Part shown: one piece after another, positions 16,738-25,253 of the stretch
Numbering within the stretch: position 1 is the stretch's first letter
Layout of the letters: each line of letters starts with the position of its first letter
Assembly: GCA_937981585.1 (NCBI GenBank)
Contig: CALJOA010000034.1
Coordinates: forward strand, 1 to 64,000
Source: an uncultured Pirellulaceae bacterium
Lineage (GTDB): Bacteria > Planctomycetota > Planctomycetia > Pirellulales > Pirellulaceae
Direction: 5' to 3'
DNA length: 64,000 bases
Program-made: the position numbers and the translations under genes
The notes under the pieces: generated by a model
What the model saw: the letters and a program-made list of their open reading frames with translations, nothing else
Told to the model about the DNA's origin: nothing
Databases searched by the model: none

Positions 16738-17946
16738 ATGAAATTGAATTCGATATTCACATGGACCTTGGCGTCGATCGCTTTGGTGGTGATGGCTTTC
16801 AACGCAACCGTTGATGCTCAGGATTTGTTCCTTCAAGACCAGTTAGGCGGGATTGGCGGAGTTGGTGCTGGTGGTGATCAAGTCAAGTTTTCGGGCTCCT
16901 TCAAACTCAAAACAGATACCAACCAAGGGGTCTTGAGCCTGACGGGTGATATTGCGTCGGGCTGGCATATTTTTTCGGTGACTCAGAAAAGAGGCGGACC
17001 GATCGCTTCTGCTATCACGGTCGCGGAATCAGAACAGTTCAAAGTCGTTGGGAAATTCAAGTCCAGCGTTGATCCCCTTGTCCACAAAGTCGAAGGCTTT
17101 GACGTTCCCGTTGAGGAGCACGAGGGCAAAGTAACCTGGTCAGTTCCGATTGAACTGGCCACGGGAGTCGATCCCAAGAGTCTCAGCATCAGGATGATCT
17201 TCAACGGTCAGGCCTGCGAATCCAAACCGGAGGGTGGGCGGTGCATGCAGATCAACGACGTTGATGTGAATGCTTCGTTCGCGGGGTTTGATGCGGATTT
17301 AAAAGTCAGTTCTTTCGTCCATAAACCGGTTAAGCTCGCCAGTTACCAGCCCGAGGGACTACACGTTCAGTTACAAGGTCGTGTTGTCCGTGCTGATGGA
17401 ACTGACGCCCCATTTGCTGCTGGCGACAAAGCGATCCTCGAACTGACAGCCAAAGCGCTCGAAGACTTTCACATCTACACATATTCGCTTGAGGAGCCCA
17501 CCGATTTTATGCCAACCATCGTTGGGTTCACGCAAACCAACGATTGGACCGTAAAAGGCCCGCGGCTTTCCGCGCAACCTGAAAAGGGCGATTCATTTGG
17601 GACTCCAGTCCTTTGGCATCACGATCCCATTACCTGGAAATTTGAGTTTACGATCCCCGAGACAGTCCAGTCTCAGGAGTATTCGATTGAAGGGATCATC
17701 GGCATGCAGGCGTGTAATAAATCGGGCTGCGATATTCCCACCGGGATCAAGTTTTCAACCTCGGTCGCAATCGGATCAGCCGCCGAGGCTCCCGTGAAAT
17801 GGGTTGAAACCTCAACGGGTTTTTATGACAAAGCCGTCGAAGCGATTCTTGCCGGTGGTGTTGCCAAACCGTTTGCTGAATCAAGAAAAAAAGCGGCCAA
17901 GCAAACTGATCCTAAAATGAAAACTGCCTCGCCCAAGTCGAATTGA
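16738..17946 (+). CDS. exported protein with two nDsbD domains
   Basis: 402 residues with a signal peptide (FTWTLASIALVVMAFNATVDA). Two DsbD N-terminal domains follow. In the first (about residues 50-190) the Cys pair is in FNGQACESKPEGGRCMQI, a longer spacing than usual. In the second (about residues 205-350) it is in IGMQACNKSGCDIPTGI. WHIFSVTQKRGG and DFHIYTYSLEEP mark the matching strands of the two domains. There is no membrane domain and no thioredoxin domain, so it could only act as a soluble redox partner. It lies between a one-domain protein and the complete DsbD. Confidence 0.83.
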   Translation: MKLNSIFTWTLASIALVVMAFNATVDAQDLFLQDQLGGIGGVGAGGDQVKFSGSFKLKTDTNQGVLSLTGDIASGWHIFSVTQKRGGPIASAITVAESEQFKVVGKFKSSVDPLVHKVEGFDVPVEEHEGKVTWSVPIELATGVDPKSLSIRMIFNGQACESKPEGGRCMQINDVDVNASFAGFDADLKVSSFVHKPVKLASYQPEGLHVQLQGRVVRADGTDAPFAAGDKAILELTAKALEDFHIYTYSLEEPTDFMPTIVGFTQTNDWTVKGPRLSAQPEKGDSFGTPVLWHHDPITWKFEFTIPETVQSQEYSIEGIIGMQACNKSGCDIPTGIKFSTSVAIGSAAEAPVKWVETSTGFYDKAVEAILAGGVAKPFAESRKKAAKQTDPKMKTASPKSN

Positions 17947-18009
17947 TTAACCAATACGATTACTAATCTCTAGCGTCAGCACTATTTGTCCGGCTGAGCA
18001 GGACCTGAT

Positions 18010-20436
18010 TTGCCCATGAAAATGTCCAAACAACATATTCGCGAAATAGCCTGGTTGCCGCAGTTGCTTTTGTGCATCTTCCTTGGTTGGCAACTTGCGA
18101 TGTCGCAGTTTGCCGTCACAGCGGCCCAAAATGTGCAGTTGGCGAGCTTCAATCAAGACGACGAACCGGCCTATTCTTTTGCGGGTGACTTTTCGATTGT
18201 CAAAGGACTGCGCACCGGCGAGTTGAATGTTCGATTGAAGATCAAAGACGGACTGCATGGCTACTCACAACGAGAGCTTGCGGGGCAGGCTCCAACCAGA
18301 ATTGTTGTTGCGGAGTCAGATCAATTCAAAGTCGCTGGTCCGTTTGCACCAGATAAGTTTCCCGAGCCAGGCTTTGATGAAACTTTACAGGGTGATAAAG
18401 AAGAATTCGAAGGCTCGGTAACATGGACCGCTCCGATTGAGCTTTCCGAGGGTGTGGATGAGACACAGCTTGGAATTGAAGTTCGCGTTCACGGTCAAGT
18501 TTGCAGTGATGAGGGATGCATTCAGTTCTCCAAGGATGACGCATCATTTGTCGCGCGGCTGGGCGAAGTCAAATTACCTCCCGAGGTAATGGGCCAGCAA
18601 GAGTTCCGTGGGCGATTCGGGCACGGCACGATCAGTGGCCGCCTGTTGAATCCGATAACTGACGGTAAATCTCCTGTGAAACTCGAGCTTACCGCCACAA
18701 TGGAGCCCGGTTGGCACATCTACAGTTTCGCAAAAGCTAAATCCAAGAGCAAAGAAGCGATTTCTCAACCAACGATTCTCTTCTTTGAAAAAGCAACTGG
18801 TTGGACGGCGTCCATTCCAGAGCCATCGACGGAGCTGATTTCCAAAGAGGTCGCCGGTGAACTGCAACGTTACCACGAAGGCGAAGTCACCTGGACGGTG
18901 AATCTGAATCCTCCAGAAGATGCCGTGCCAGGAAAGTTCACTCTCAACGGTAAAATTCTTTACCAGCTTTGCGATGCAACTGCTTGCGATCAACCAACGG
19001 TTGCCGATTTTCAAATTCCCATAGAGATCGCAGAGAACGGGGCTTCGGCGCCAGTCGCGTTGACCTTCCTAGCGGGTGATACCAGTTATGAAGACATGAA
19101 CTCGCGCGGTGGTGAATTCTGGAAGCGCCAGCCCACGCCAGAGGTTGTTGAAGCGATTCCGATAGCAAGTTTGATCAGCTACCTACTGATGGGATTGGTC
19201 GCCGGCCTAATTTTGAACGCCATGCCATGTGTTCTGCCAGTCATTGGTTTGAAGGTCATGTCGTTTGTTGCCCAAGCCGGAGAAAATCGCGGGAAAGTTT
19301 TCATGCTTAACCTCGTGTTCTCACTTGGTTTGATTTCTGTGTTCCTTATTCTCGCCACGCTGTCGGCCTTCTTTGGGTACGGCTGGGGAGACCTATTGAC
19401 CAAGAGCATGACTGGCTCGATCGTGATTACCTCGGTCGTGTTTGCATTCGGTTTGAGCATGCTGGGCGTTTGGGAGATTCCGATTCCTGGCCTTAGTGGC
19501 CATAGCGCAGTTGGACAAAAGGCGGGAGAGGAAGGGTTGGCGGGTGCATTTTTCCTTGGCATCCTCACCACAATTTTGGCTACACCTTGCACTGGCCCGA
19601 TGCTGATTCCTGCCTTGGCTGTGACTGCCGGACAACCCGTCTGGGTTACCTATGCGATTTTTGGTGCGATCGGGTTGGGCATGGCGTTGCCGTACTTGCT
19701 GATCGGAGTTTATCCGTCCTTGATCAGCTGGCTTCCCAAGCCTGGCGCCTGGATGGGAACGTTCAAGCAAATTACCGGTTTCATTTTGATGGCGACCGTT
19801 GTTTTTCTTCTGGCTGGTTTTAGCGAAAAACCGCGTAGCGAATATCTTGTTGCCGTACTGAGCTTGCTGTTGGTAATCTCGGTCGGCTGTTGGTGGATTG
19901 GCAAGTCCGAGGAATTCCCAGAGCTTGGTCAAAGAGTTAAGGCTTGGGGCTGGGCGTTGGGCGGCATTGCTGTCGGGTCATTGGTTGCATTTACGTTTCT
20001 CGGGCCCTCCGAACACAAGCTCGACTGGAAGGAGTTTTCAAAGTCCCGATTGGGAGAACTGCGAGCTGAGAATCGTTTAGTATTCATCGACTTTACTGGC
20101 CCAAACTGAGCTACATGTGTAATAAACGAGGCAGTTGCCTTGAACGTCAAAGAAACAAAAGAGTTCTTCAAAGAAAACAATATCGTGGCTCTAAAAGCCG
20201 ACAAGGGAAATGAAGCCCGAGCTGATGAGATGATTGCATTCATGCAGGAGCTTGGAAATCCTGAAGGCGCTATTCCGTTTTACGCGATCTATGGTCCAGG
20301 CCTCGATGAGCCGATTACAGCGGACGCGTTGATCACCAAGGGCTGGGTCTATGAGTCTCTTGAGAAAGCGAAAAACGATATCGAAGAGTCTGAGCCAGTA
20401 GAAGAGACTGTCAGCCAAGTTAGCCTGAGTAAGTGA
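18010..20436 (+). CDS. dsbD: DsbD-family thiol:disulfide interchange protein, probable selenoprotein (TGA at 20107 read as Sec)
   Basis: Read through the TGA at 20107-20109 the protein has 808 residues. In order: N-terminal hydrophobic signal; two nDsbD domains with Cys pairs in GQVCSDEGCIQF and YQLCDATACDQPT; an eight-helix DsbD membrane core (about residues 382-670) with the paired Cys in NAMPCVLPVIGLKVM and ATPCTGPMLIPAL; then a thioredoxin domain. The thioredoxin starts FIDFTGPN, the TGA follows, then ATCVINEAVAL. This aligns with FTADWCLTCKVNE of DsbD, so residue 700 (TGA) stands where the first Cys of CxxC should be. The frame continues unbroken for 108 codons with the expected thioredoxin remainder (NPEGAIPFYAIYGPG), to a TGA at 20434. 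A SECIS-like hairpin lies just after the TGA. The alternative is a nonsense mutation, but then neither the position nor the hairpin would be expected. Confidence 0.85.
20127..20142 (+). promoter_or_regulatory. bacterial SECIS-like hairpin downstream of the in-frame TGA
   Basis: CGAGGC (20127-20132) pairs with GCCTTG (20137-20142), six pairs including one G-U, closing the tetraloop AGTT. The stem begins 17 bases after the TGA and the loop G (20134) is 25 bases after it. Bacterial SECIS elements bind SelB through a short hairpin at about this distance, with a G near the start of the apical loop, as here. Confidence 0.7.
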
Positions 20437-20460
20437 CACTCATAGGTTGTGAATTTATGA

Positions 20461-20515
20461 GCCGTTTTGGCGTTAGCCACGGTTGAACCCTGGCCGTGGC
20501 CAGCGCCAAAACGGC
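20461..20515. repeat. palindromic intergenic repeat, family B (GCCGTTTTGGCGCTAGCCACGG)
   Basis: Arms GCCGTTTTGGCGTTAGCCAC (20461-20480) and GTGGCCAGCGCCAAAACGGC (20496-20515) face each other around a short loop. Other copies are at 21873-21935 and 33756-33828. It lies just after the dsbD gene and could end its transcript. Confidence 0.85.
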
Positions 20516-20565
20516 ACATGTTGTTAGGGCATGTTTGTAAAAATTCACAAGCCCATCCCACCGCA

Positions 20566-20605
20566 AGGCGGAAGCTCGATCGGACGGCTTCCGCCGTTCC
20601 GCTAG
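20566..20605. repeat. palindromic intergenic repeat, family C copy
   Basis: GGCGGAAGCTCGATCGGACGG followed by CTTCCGCCGTTCCGCTAG. It shares GACGGCTTxCGCCGTTCCGCTA with the copy at 6342-6425. It lies between the dsbD and purM genes, next to a family B element. Confidence 0.65.
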
Positions 20606-20698
20606 GGGGAAGGAATCGCAGTAAAAATGCACTAGCCGCTCACAAGGCAACGGCAATCCTTGGGCCAACAATCCTTGGCCCAATACAAAACTAAAATC

Positions 20699-21766
20699 CT
20701 ACTTGTTGTGAACGGTGACCCGTTTGGTTCCGGATTTTACTTCGCCGATCACCCAGCTTTGATGCCCTTTTTCTTCCAGCGCACGGCGGATGCTGTCGGC
20801 GTAATATGGGCTTACGATCAGTGTCAGGCCAAGTCCCATATTAAAGACGCGGTACATCTCTTCGGTTTCGATTTTGCCGAGGTTTTGCAGCCATTCGAAT
20901 ACTGGCGGTCGCTCCCAATTGTTGGCATCGATGTCAATCTCAAGCCCTTCTGGCGTGATCCTTGAAATATTTTCTTCGAGGCCACCGCCGGTGATATGCG
21001 CAATTCCGTGGACTACATTTTTGACTTTGTAATTGTTGAGTACTTCCCGAATCACTTTGGTGTATATCAAAGTCGGCTCAATTAGTGTTTCGCCGACGGT
21101 ACGATCAGTGCCCTCGATTGTGTCCTCCGGCTTTTTCTTCCCAAAATCGAATGCGGCTTTTCGGATCAGGCTGTAGCCGTTGGAATGAAAGCCGCTGGCC
21201 GCGACACCGATAACAACGTCGTCGGCTGCGATGTTGCGACCATCGATGACATGTCGTTTTTCGACAACGCCAACACAGAACCCGGCAAGATCATACTCCC
21301 CACGTTGGTAGAGGTCAGGCATGATCGCAGTTTCACCACCCAGTAGTGCACAGTCGGCTTGGAGGCAGCCGTCGCTGATACCTTGGACGATCTGTTCCAG
21401 TGCGACCGGGTCGTCGTGTGACATCGCGACATAGTCGAGGAAGAAAAGGGGTTCGGCTCCGCAGCAAATCGCATCGTTGACGCACATGGCGACCAAGTCG
21501 ATCCCAACGGTATCGTGGCGGCCAAGCATCTGAGCGAGTTTGAGTTTCGTCCCAACGCCATCGGTACAGGCGACCAACATCGGGTCTTCGTAGTTGCGAC
21601 GGAACAGCTTGTTCGAAAAATCAAGCTGGAACAAACCAGCGAATCCGCCGTCAAGTTGACGAACGCGCGGCGAAAATGTGCGGTGCATCAGGCGAGGCAA
21701 GCGCTTCATCGCTTCGTTGTAAACGTCGAGATCGACACCAGATTCTTTGTAGGAAACGCCGGTCAT
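20699..21766 (-). CDS. purM: phosphoribosylformylglycinamidine cyclo-ligase (AIR synthetase)
   Basis: 355 residues. PurM makes aminoimidazole ribotide from FGAM with ATP, the fifth step of purine synthesis. Motifs: [14 protein letters not shown] at the N-terminus, [65 protein letters not shown], and [17 protein letters not shown]. The frame is open back to a TTG at 21820, which would add 18 residues before the normal PurM start, so I use the ATG at 21766. Ribosome-binding signals are weak at both. purH is elsewhere in the window (61009). Confidence 0.95.
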   Translation of the reverse strand: MTGVSYKESGVDLDVYNEAMKRLPRLMHRTFSPRVRQLDGGFAGLFQLDFSNKLFRRNYEDPMLVACTDGVGTKLKLAQMLGRHDTVGIDLVAMCVNDAICCGAEPLFFLDYVAMSHDDPVALEQIVQGISDGCLQADCALLGGETAIMPDLYQRGEYDLAGFCVGVVEKRHVIDGRNIAADDVVIGVAASGFHSNGYSLIRKAAFDFGKKKPEDTIEGTDRTVGETLIEPTLIYTKVIREVLNNYKVKNVVHGIAHITGGGLEENISRITPEGLEIDIDANNWERPPVFEWLQNLGKIETEEMYRVFNMGLGLTLIVSPYYADSIRRALEEKGHQSWVIGEVKSGTKRVTVHNK

Positions 21767-21872
21767 TTGTGTTGCAACGCGGGTTAAAGGAGAACTTCCA
21801 ACTTTTTTGGCTTCTGGCAAATCCAGATTTTCACAGCACGGTACTACAACTGCAGATGCGAGCTGGCAAAGT

Positions 21873-21935
21873 GAGCCGTTTTGGCCCTAGCCACGGTTGA
21901 ACATGCATCAACCGTGGCTGGCGCCAAAGCGGCTC
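21873..21935. repeat. palindromic intergenic repeat, family B, best copy
   Basis: Arms GAGCCGTTTTGGCCCTAGCC and GGCTGGCGCCAAAGCGGCTC, extended inward by ACGGTTGA/TCAACCGT, form a stem of about 28 pairs around a seven-base loop. It lies in the gap between the purM and glgX genes (divergent transcription). The rest of 21936-22390 shows no gene I would support. Confidence 0.88.
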
Positions 21936-22390
21936 ATCCTAAAACTGAGCTGTAACGAAGCACTGGCGACCTTCCCACCGAAAGGTGGTTCCTTCGCCTA
22001 AATTCATCAACGCCACAGTTTGTCGCATGGAATCAATTCAAGCAAGCGTCTGGCGAGTAACGGCCCGATCTATCACGTCAGCGGGAGCCAACGGTAAGGC
22101 TAAAGTTAACCTTTGCCGGTTCGAATAAGGCTAACAATCAAGCCAGTCATGCAGGTCGTGCATGAGGCTTTGGTGCCGCCAAAACGATTAAAACCAACGG
22201 CTCCTAAATGCGGATGAAAACATAATACCGCCAACTTTCCCAATCCCAAATCAGCTCATCGGAGTTGAAGCCACCTTATCGGGGCATCGGGGTCGTCATT
22301 GGCTCTTTGGGGAGATTGGCTCGATGGACCGAGCCATTTCGATAGCAAGGATGCGACGCATGGTATTGTCAAGCAACAGGAAATCGACCA

Positions 22391-24481
22391 ATGTTAATGC
22401 ACATGCGCCATACTCATCCAAAACTCCAGTTCACCCATATTCTGCCATACGGCGCGGTGATTCACGATCAAGGCGTTCAGTTCGTCGTGTTCAGTCGCAG
22501 CGCCACCGAGATGCGACTGCTGCTTTACGATAACGTTAGCGACACCGAGCCGGTCGAGATCATTAACTTCGATCCTGAGCATGATCGCTGGGGAGACATT
22601 TGGAGTGTGTTTGTACCTGGAATCGGTGCTGGCCAGCTTTATCACTTCCAAGCCAATGGGCCCAACGATCCGAGTCGAGGTCAACGATTCAATCCCAACG
22701 CGCGTCTGATTGATCCGTATGCAAAGGCGCTTGCCGGACGGTTCCAGCCTGGCAATGACGGCGTGATTCGTCCGCCCAAGTGCGTCACGGTCGATGATTA
22801 TTTTGATTGGGAAGGCGATCGTCACCTGCGCCGCGATCTTTCCGAGACCGTCATCTACGAGATGCACGTTCGCGGATTTACCAAACATCCAACCAGCGGT
22901 GTCGAGCATCCCGGAACCTACCTCGGTGTGATCGATAAGATTCCTTACCTGCAATCGTTAGGAGTCACTGCGGTTGAGTTGATGCCGGTCCATGAGTTTC
23001 CGATCTACGCGACCGACGGTCATCCGGCCAAGCGTCCTAATTACTGGGGCTATGACTCGATGGCGTTCTTTGCGCCTCATCGAGGCTACTCACATGATCA
23101 GACTCCCGGCGGCCAGGTCTCCGAGTTCAAGGAGATGGTCAAGGCACTCCATTCGGCCGGAATCGAAGTCATTCTGGACGTGGTATTCAATCACACCTGC
23201 GAAGGCAACGAGCGCGGGCCAACGCTGAGTTTTAAAGGCCTTGAGAATTCGGTCTACTACATGCTCGAATCGGACAAACGTTACTACAAAAATTATTCTG
23301 GCTGCGGCAATACCGTCAACGGAAACCACCCGATCGTTCGCGAGATGATTTTCCATTGTCTGCGCCACTGGGTTCACAACTACCACATCGACGGATTCCG
23401 TTTTGATCTGGCTTCTATTCTCAGTCGAGATCGCAACGGCCATTTGGTCCCCAATCCGCCATTGGTCGAAGCCATTGGTCAGGATCCGTTGTTGGCTGAC
23501 ACCAAAATTATCGCCGAAGCCTGGGACGCTGCGGGAGCTTATCAGGTCGGTTCGTTCGGCGACGATCGTTGGGCTGAGTGGAACGGTCGCTACCGAGATG
23601 ACATCCGCTCCTACTGGCGTGGCGATTCAGGAACCCGAGGCGCGGTTGCAACGCGGCTGTCGGGCTCGGCCGATCTTTATCAGCCGGGCGGTCGTCCGCC
23701 ATGTAGCAGTATCAACTTCATCACGTCGCATGATGGATTTACGCTCAGCGACATGGTTTCGTACCGTGAGAAGCACAACCTCGCCAACGGCGAAGACAAT
23801 CGTGACGGCGACAACAACAACTTCAGTGAGAACTTTGGCGTCGAAGGGCCAACGGATCAGCCGATCATTGACCAGTTGAGAGTGCGACAGATTAAAAACA
23901 TGATCGCGACGTTGATGCTTAGTCAGGGCGTTCCGATGTTGGTTGCGGGCGACGAATTTCGGCGAACACAAAACGGAAACAACAACGCTTATTGTCAGGA
24001 CAATGAAATTTCGTGGTTGGATTGGAGCTTCGTCGAGAAGAACGCGGAATTGGTGCGGTTCTGTCGCAGCTTGATCGCGTTTAGGCGCAATCAGCCAACC
24101 GTTCGCCGCGAGAAATTCCTGACCGGTGTGCCCGACAGCAAAGACGGCTGGGCGGACGTGAGTTGGTTCAGTCCAACAGGCACCGCTGTCGATTGGCATG
24201 TCGATGATCAAGCGATCATTTGCTTGCTTGCCGCTCCAGATATTACCGACGATCCTGAAGGACTGGGGCGGGACGTTTTGTTGATGATCAACTCCCGCAG
24301 TGTCGGTTGTCGGTTCATGATTCCGACGATCTCAAAATCGAAGAAGTGGAATCTGTTTATCGAGACGGCTCAGCCATCACCCTACGATGTCTTCCCTGAG
24401 CTAAACGGCCCAGCGCTTCCAGTCAGCGGAAGTCACACATTGCCATGCAAAGCCATGGCGGTCTACGTGGCACAAAAATAG
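22391..24481 (+). CDS. glgX: glycogen debranching enzyme GlgX / isoamylase-type (GH13)
   Basis: 696 residues. It removes alpha-1,6 branches from glycogen limit dextrins. Architecture: N-terminal CBM48-like beta domain (GAVIHDQGVQFVVFSRSATE), a GH13 barrel with GTYLGVIDKIPYLQSLGVTA, VILDVVFNHT, the nucleophile Asp in DGFRFDLASIL, the acid/base Glu in IIAEAWDAAG, and the His-Asp pair in FITSHDGFTLSDMV, then a C-terminal beta domain. NAYCQDNEISWLDW is typical of GlgX/TreX. AGGAAA lies 7 bases before the ATG at 22391; ATGs at 22397 and 22403 are alternatives. The neighbours do not look like other glycogen genes. Confidence 0.93.
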   Translation: MLMHMRHTHPKLQFTHILPYGAVIHDQGVQFVVFSRSATEMRLLLYDNVSDTEPVEIINFDPEHDRWGDIWSVFVPGIGAGQLYHFQANGPNDPSRGQRFNPNARLIDPYAKALAGRFQPGNDGVIRPPKCVTVDDYFDWEGDRHLRRDLSETVIYEMHVRGFTKHPTSGVEHPGTYLGVIDKIPYLQSLGVTAVELMPVHEFPIYATDGHPAKRPNYWGYDSMAFFAPHRGYSHDQTPGGQVSEFKEMVKALHSAGIEVILDVVFNHTCEGNERGPTLSFKGLENSVYYMLESDKRYYKNYSGCGNTVNGNHPIVREMIFHCLRHWVHNYHIDGFRFDLASILSRDRNGHLVPNPPLVEAIGQDPLLADTKIIAEAWDAAGAYQVGSFGDDRWAEWNGRYRDDIRSYWRGDSGTRGAVATRLSGSADLYQPGGRPPCSSINFITSHDGFTLSDMVSYREKHNLANGEDNRDGDNNNFSENFGVEGPTDQPIIDQLRVRQIKNMIATLMLSQGVPMLVAGDEFRRTQNGNNNAYCQDNEISWLDWSFVEKNAELVRFCRSLIAFRRNQPTVRREKFLTGVPDSKDGWADVSWFSPTGTAVDWHVDDQAIICLLAAPDITDDPEGLGRDVLLMINSRSVGCRFMIPTISKSKKWNLFIETAQPSPYDVFPELNGPALPVSGSHTLPCKAMAVYVAQK

Positions 24482-24775
24482 GGCGAGTACGGCTGCGAAC
24501 ATGAATTTCGTGGCACATGGCAAGTCACTCTCTCGGAGGAGGTTGACTGCTCCACATCATTTCGGCTGCGGCAATGGCGCAACGTCGAAAAATCACGGTT
24601 AGGCTGTCAACTGTGGCTTGCGCATTTGCACATGTTGGAAATCCGATTTTCTGGCGTTATCATGGGGCCGGTGTTGCGAGACTCGGTAAACTGAGACAAA
24701 GATCATTTTGTCGAGCGACCCATATCGCAACAACGTGGTCGGAAAACTCACCCCGTCTTGGAAAGGTGTTGGAGA

Positions 24776-25201
24776 ATGCTCGTTGTCAAAGGTCGCTCAA
24801 TTGGAACTCGGAAACAGTTATTTGAAGATTTTTCGGTCCCTCTGCCACCGAGCGTCGAAGGTGGTAGTACTAAATTTAGAGATCTAATCGCCGCCGTGGT
24901 GAAGCACGAAGTCGAATTGTTTCACAAGCGGCAAACGGATCGGCAGTTCATTCGAGTCTTAACTCAGACTGAAATTGATGAAAATGAACAGACTGGCAAG
25001 ATCGAATCCGGCGGCTCGGAACTGAGCGTTCAAAAAGTCGATGTTGATCAGGCGGTCAGCGTTGCGATTGAAGCTTTCGAAGATGGGCTTTTCCTGACAT
25101 TCATTGACGGAACAGAGCAAAAAGATCTCGACGCAGACGTCTTGCTGACTCCGAAAAGCGAAATGACCTTTATTCGGCTCACGATGCTTGCGGGCGGCTA
25201 A
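24776..25201 (+). CDS. small beta-grasp-like protein with C-terminal Gly-Gly, partner of DUF4132 protein
   Basis: 141 residues from the ATG at 24776; the frame opens at a TTG at 24758. I do not recognise a named family. The order of predicted elements is strand (LVVKGRSI), strand (LFEDFSVPLP), helix (KFRDLIAAVVKHEVELF), an insertion of about 50 residues, strand (LFLTFIDG), then DLDADVLLTPKSEMTFIRL and the end TMLAGG. This is the beta-grasp order of MoaD, ThiS and ubiquitin-like proteins, and those also end in Gly-Gly, the site of adenylation or thiocarboxylate formation. The DUF4132 gene follows after 52 bases, so the two are probably one transcript. No E1, E2 or JAB-type gene is in the window. 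The fold call is inference. Confidence 0.7.
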   Translation: MLVVKGRSIGTRKQLFEDFSVPLPPSVEGGSTKFRDLIAAVVKHEVELFHKRQTDRQFIRVLTQTEIDENEQTGKIESGGSELSVQKVDVDQAVSVAIEAFEDGLFLTFIDGTEQKDLDADVLLTPKSEMTFIRLTMLAGG

Positions 25202-25253
25202 GCCCTTGAGAATCGGAACTGTAAATGTACGCAGCAAGGAACTGACCTAAACT

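Noticed and set aside
20107..20140. Reading dsbD as two separate genes, with the second starting at TTG 20140
   Set aside because: The second piece is in the same frame with no stop between except the TGA, has no ribosome-binding site, and starts in the middle of a thioredoxin domain.
20699..21766. purM as a possible selD (selenophosphate synthase), given the nearby Sec candidate
   Set aside because: Both belong to the same superfamily, but the motifs ([32 protein letters not shown]) are those of AIR synthetase. No SelD-type N-terminal Cys/Sec motif is present.
22100..22140. tRNA-like GGTTCGAA in the gap before glgX
   Set aside because: The flanking bases (GCCGG before, AAGGC after) do not pair as a T-stem, and no anticodon arm is found.
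24574..24825. 83-residue frame overlapping the start of the Gly-Gly protein gene
   Set aside because: It overlaps the better supported gene in another frame and has no motif.
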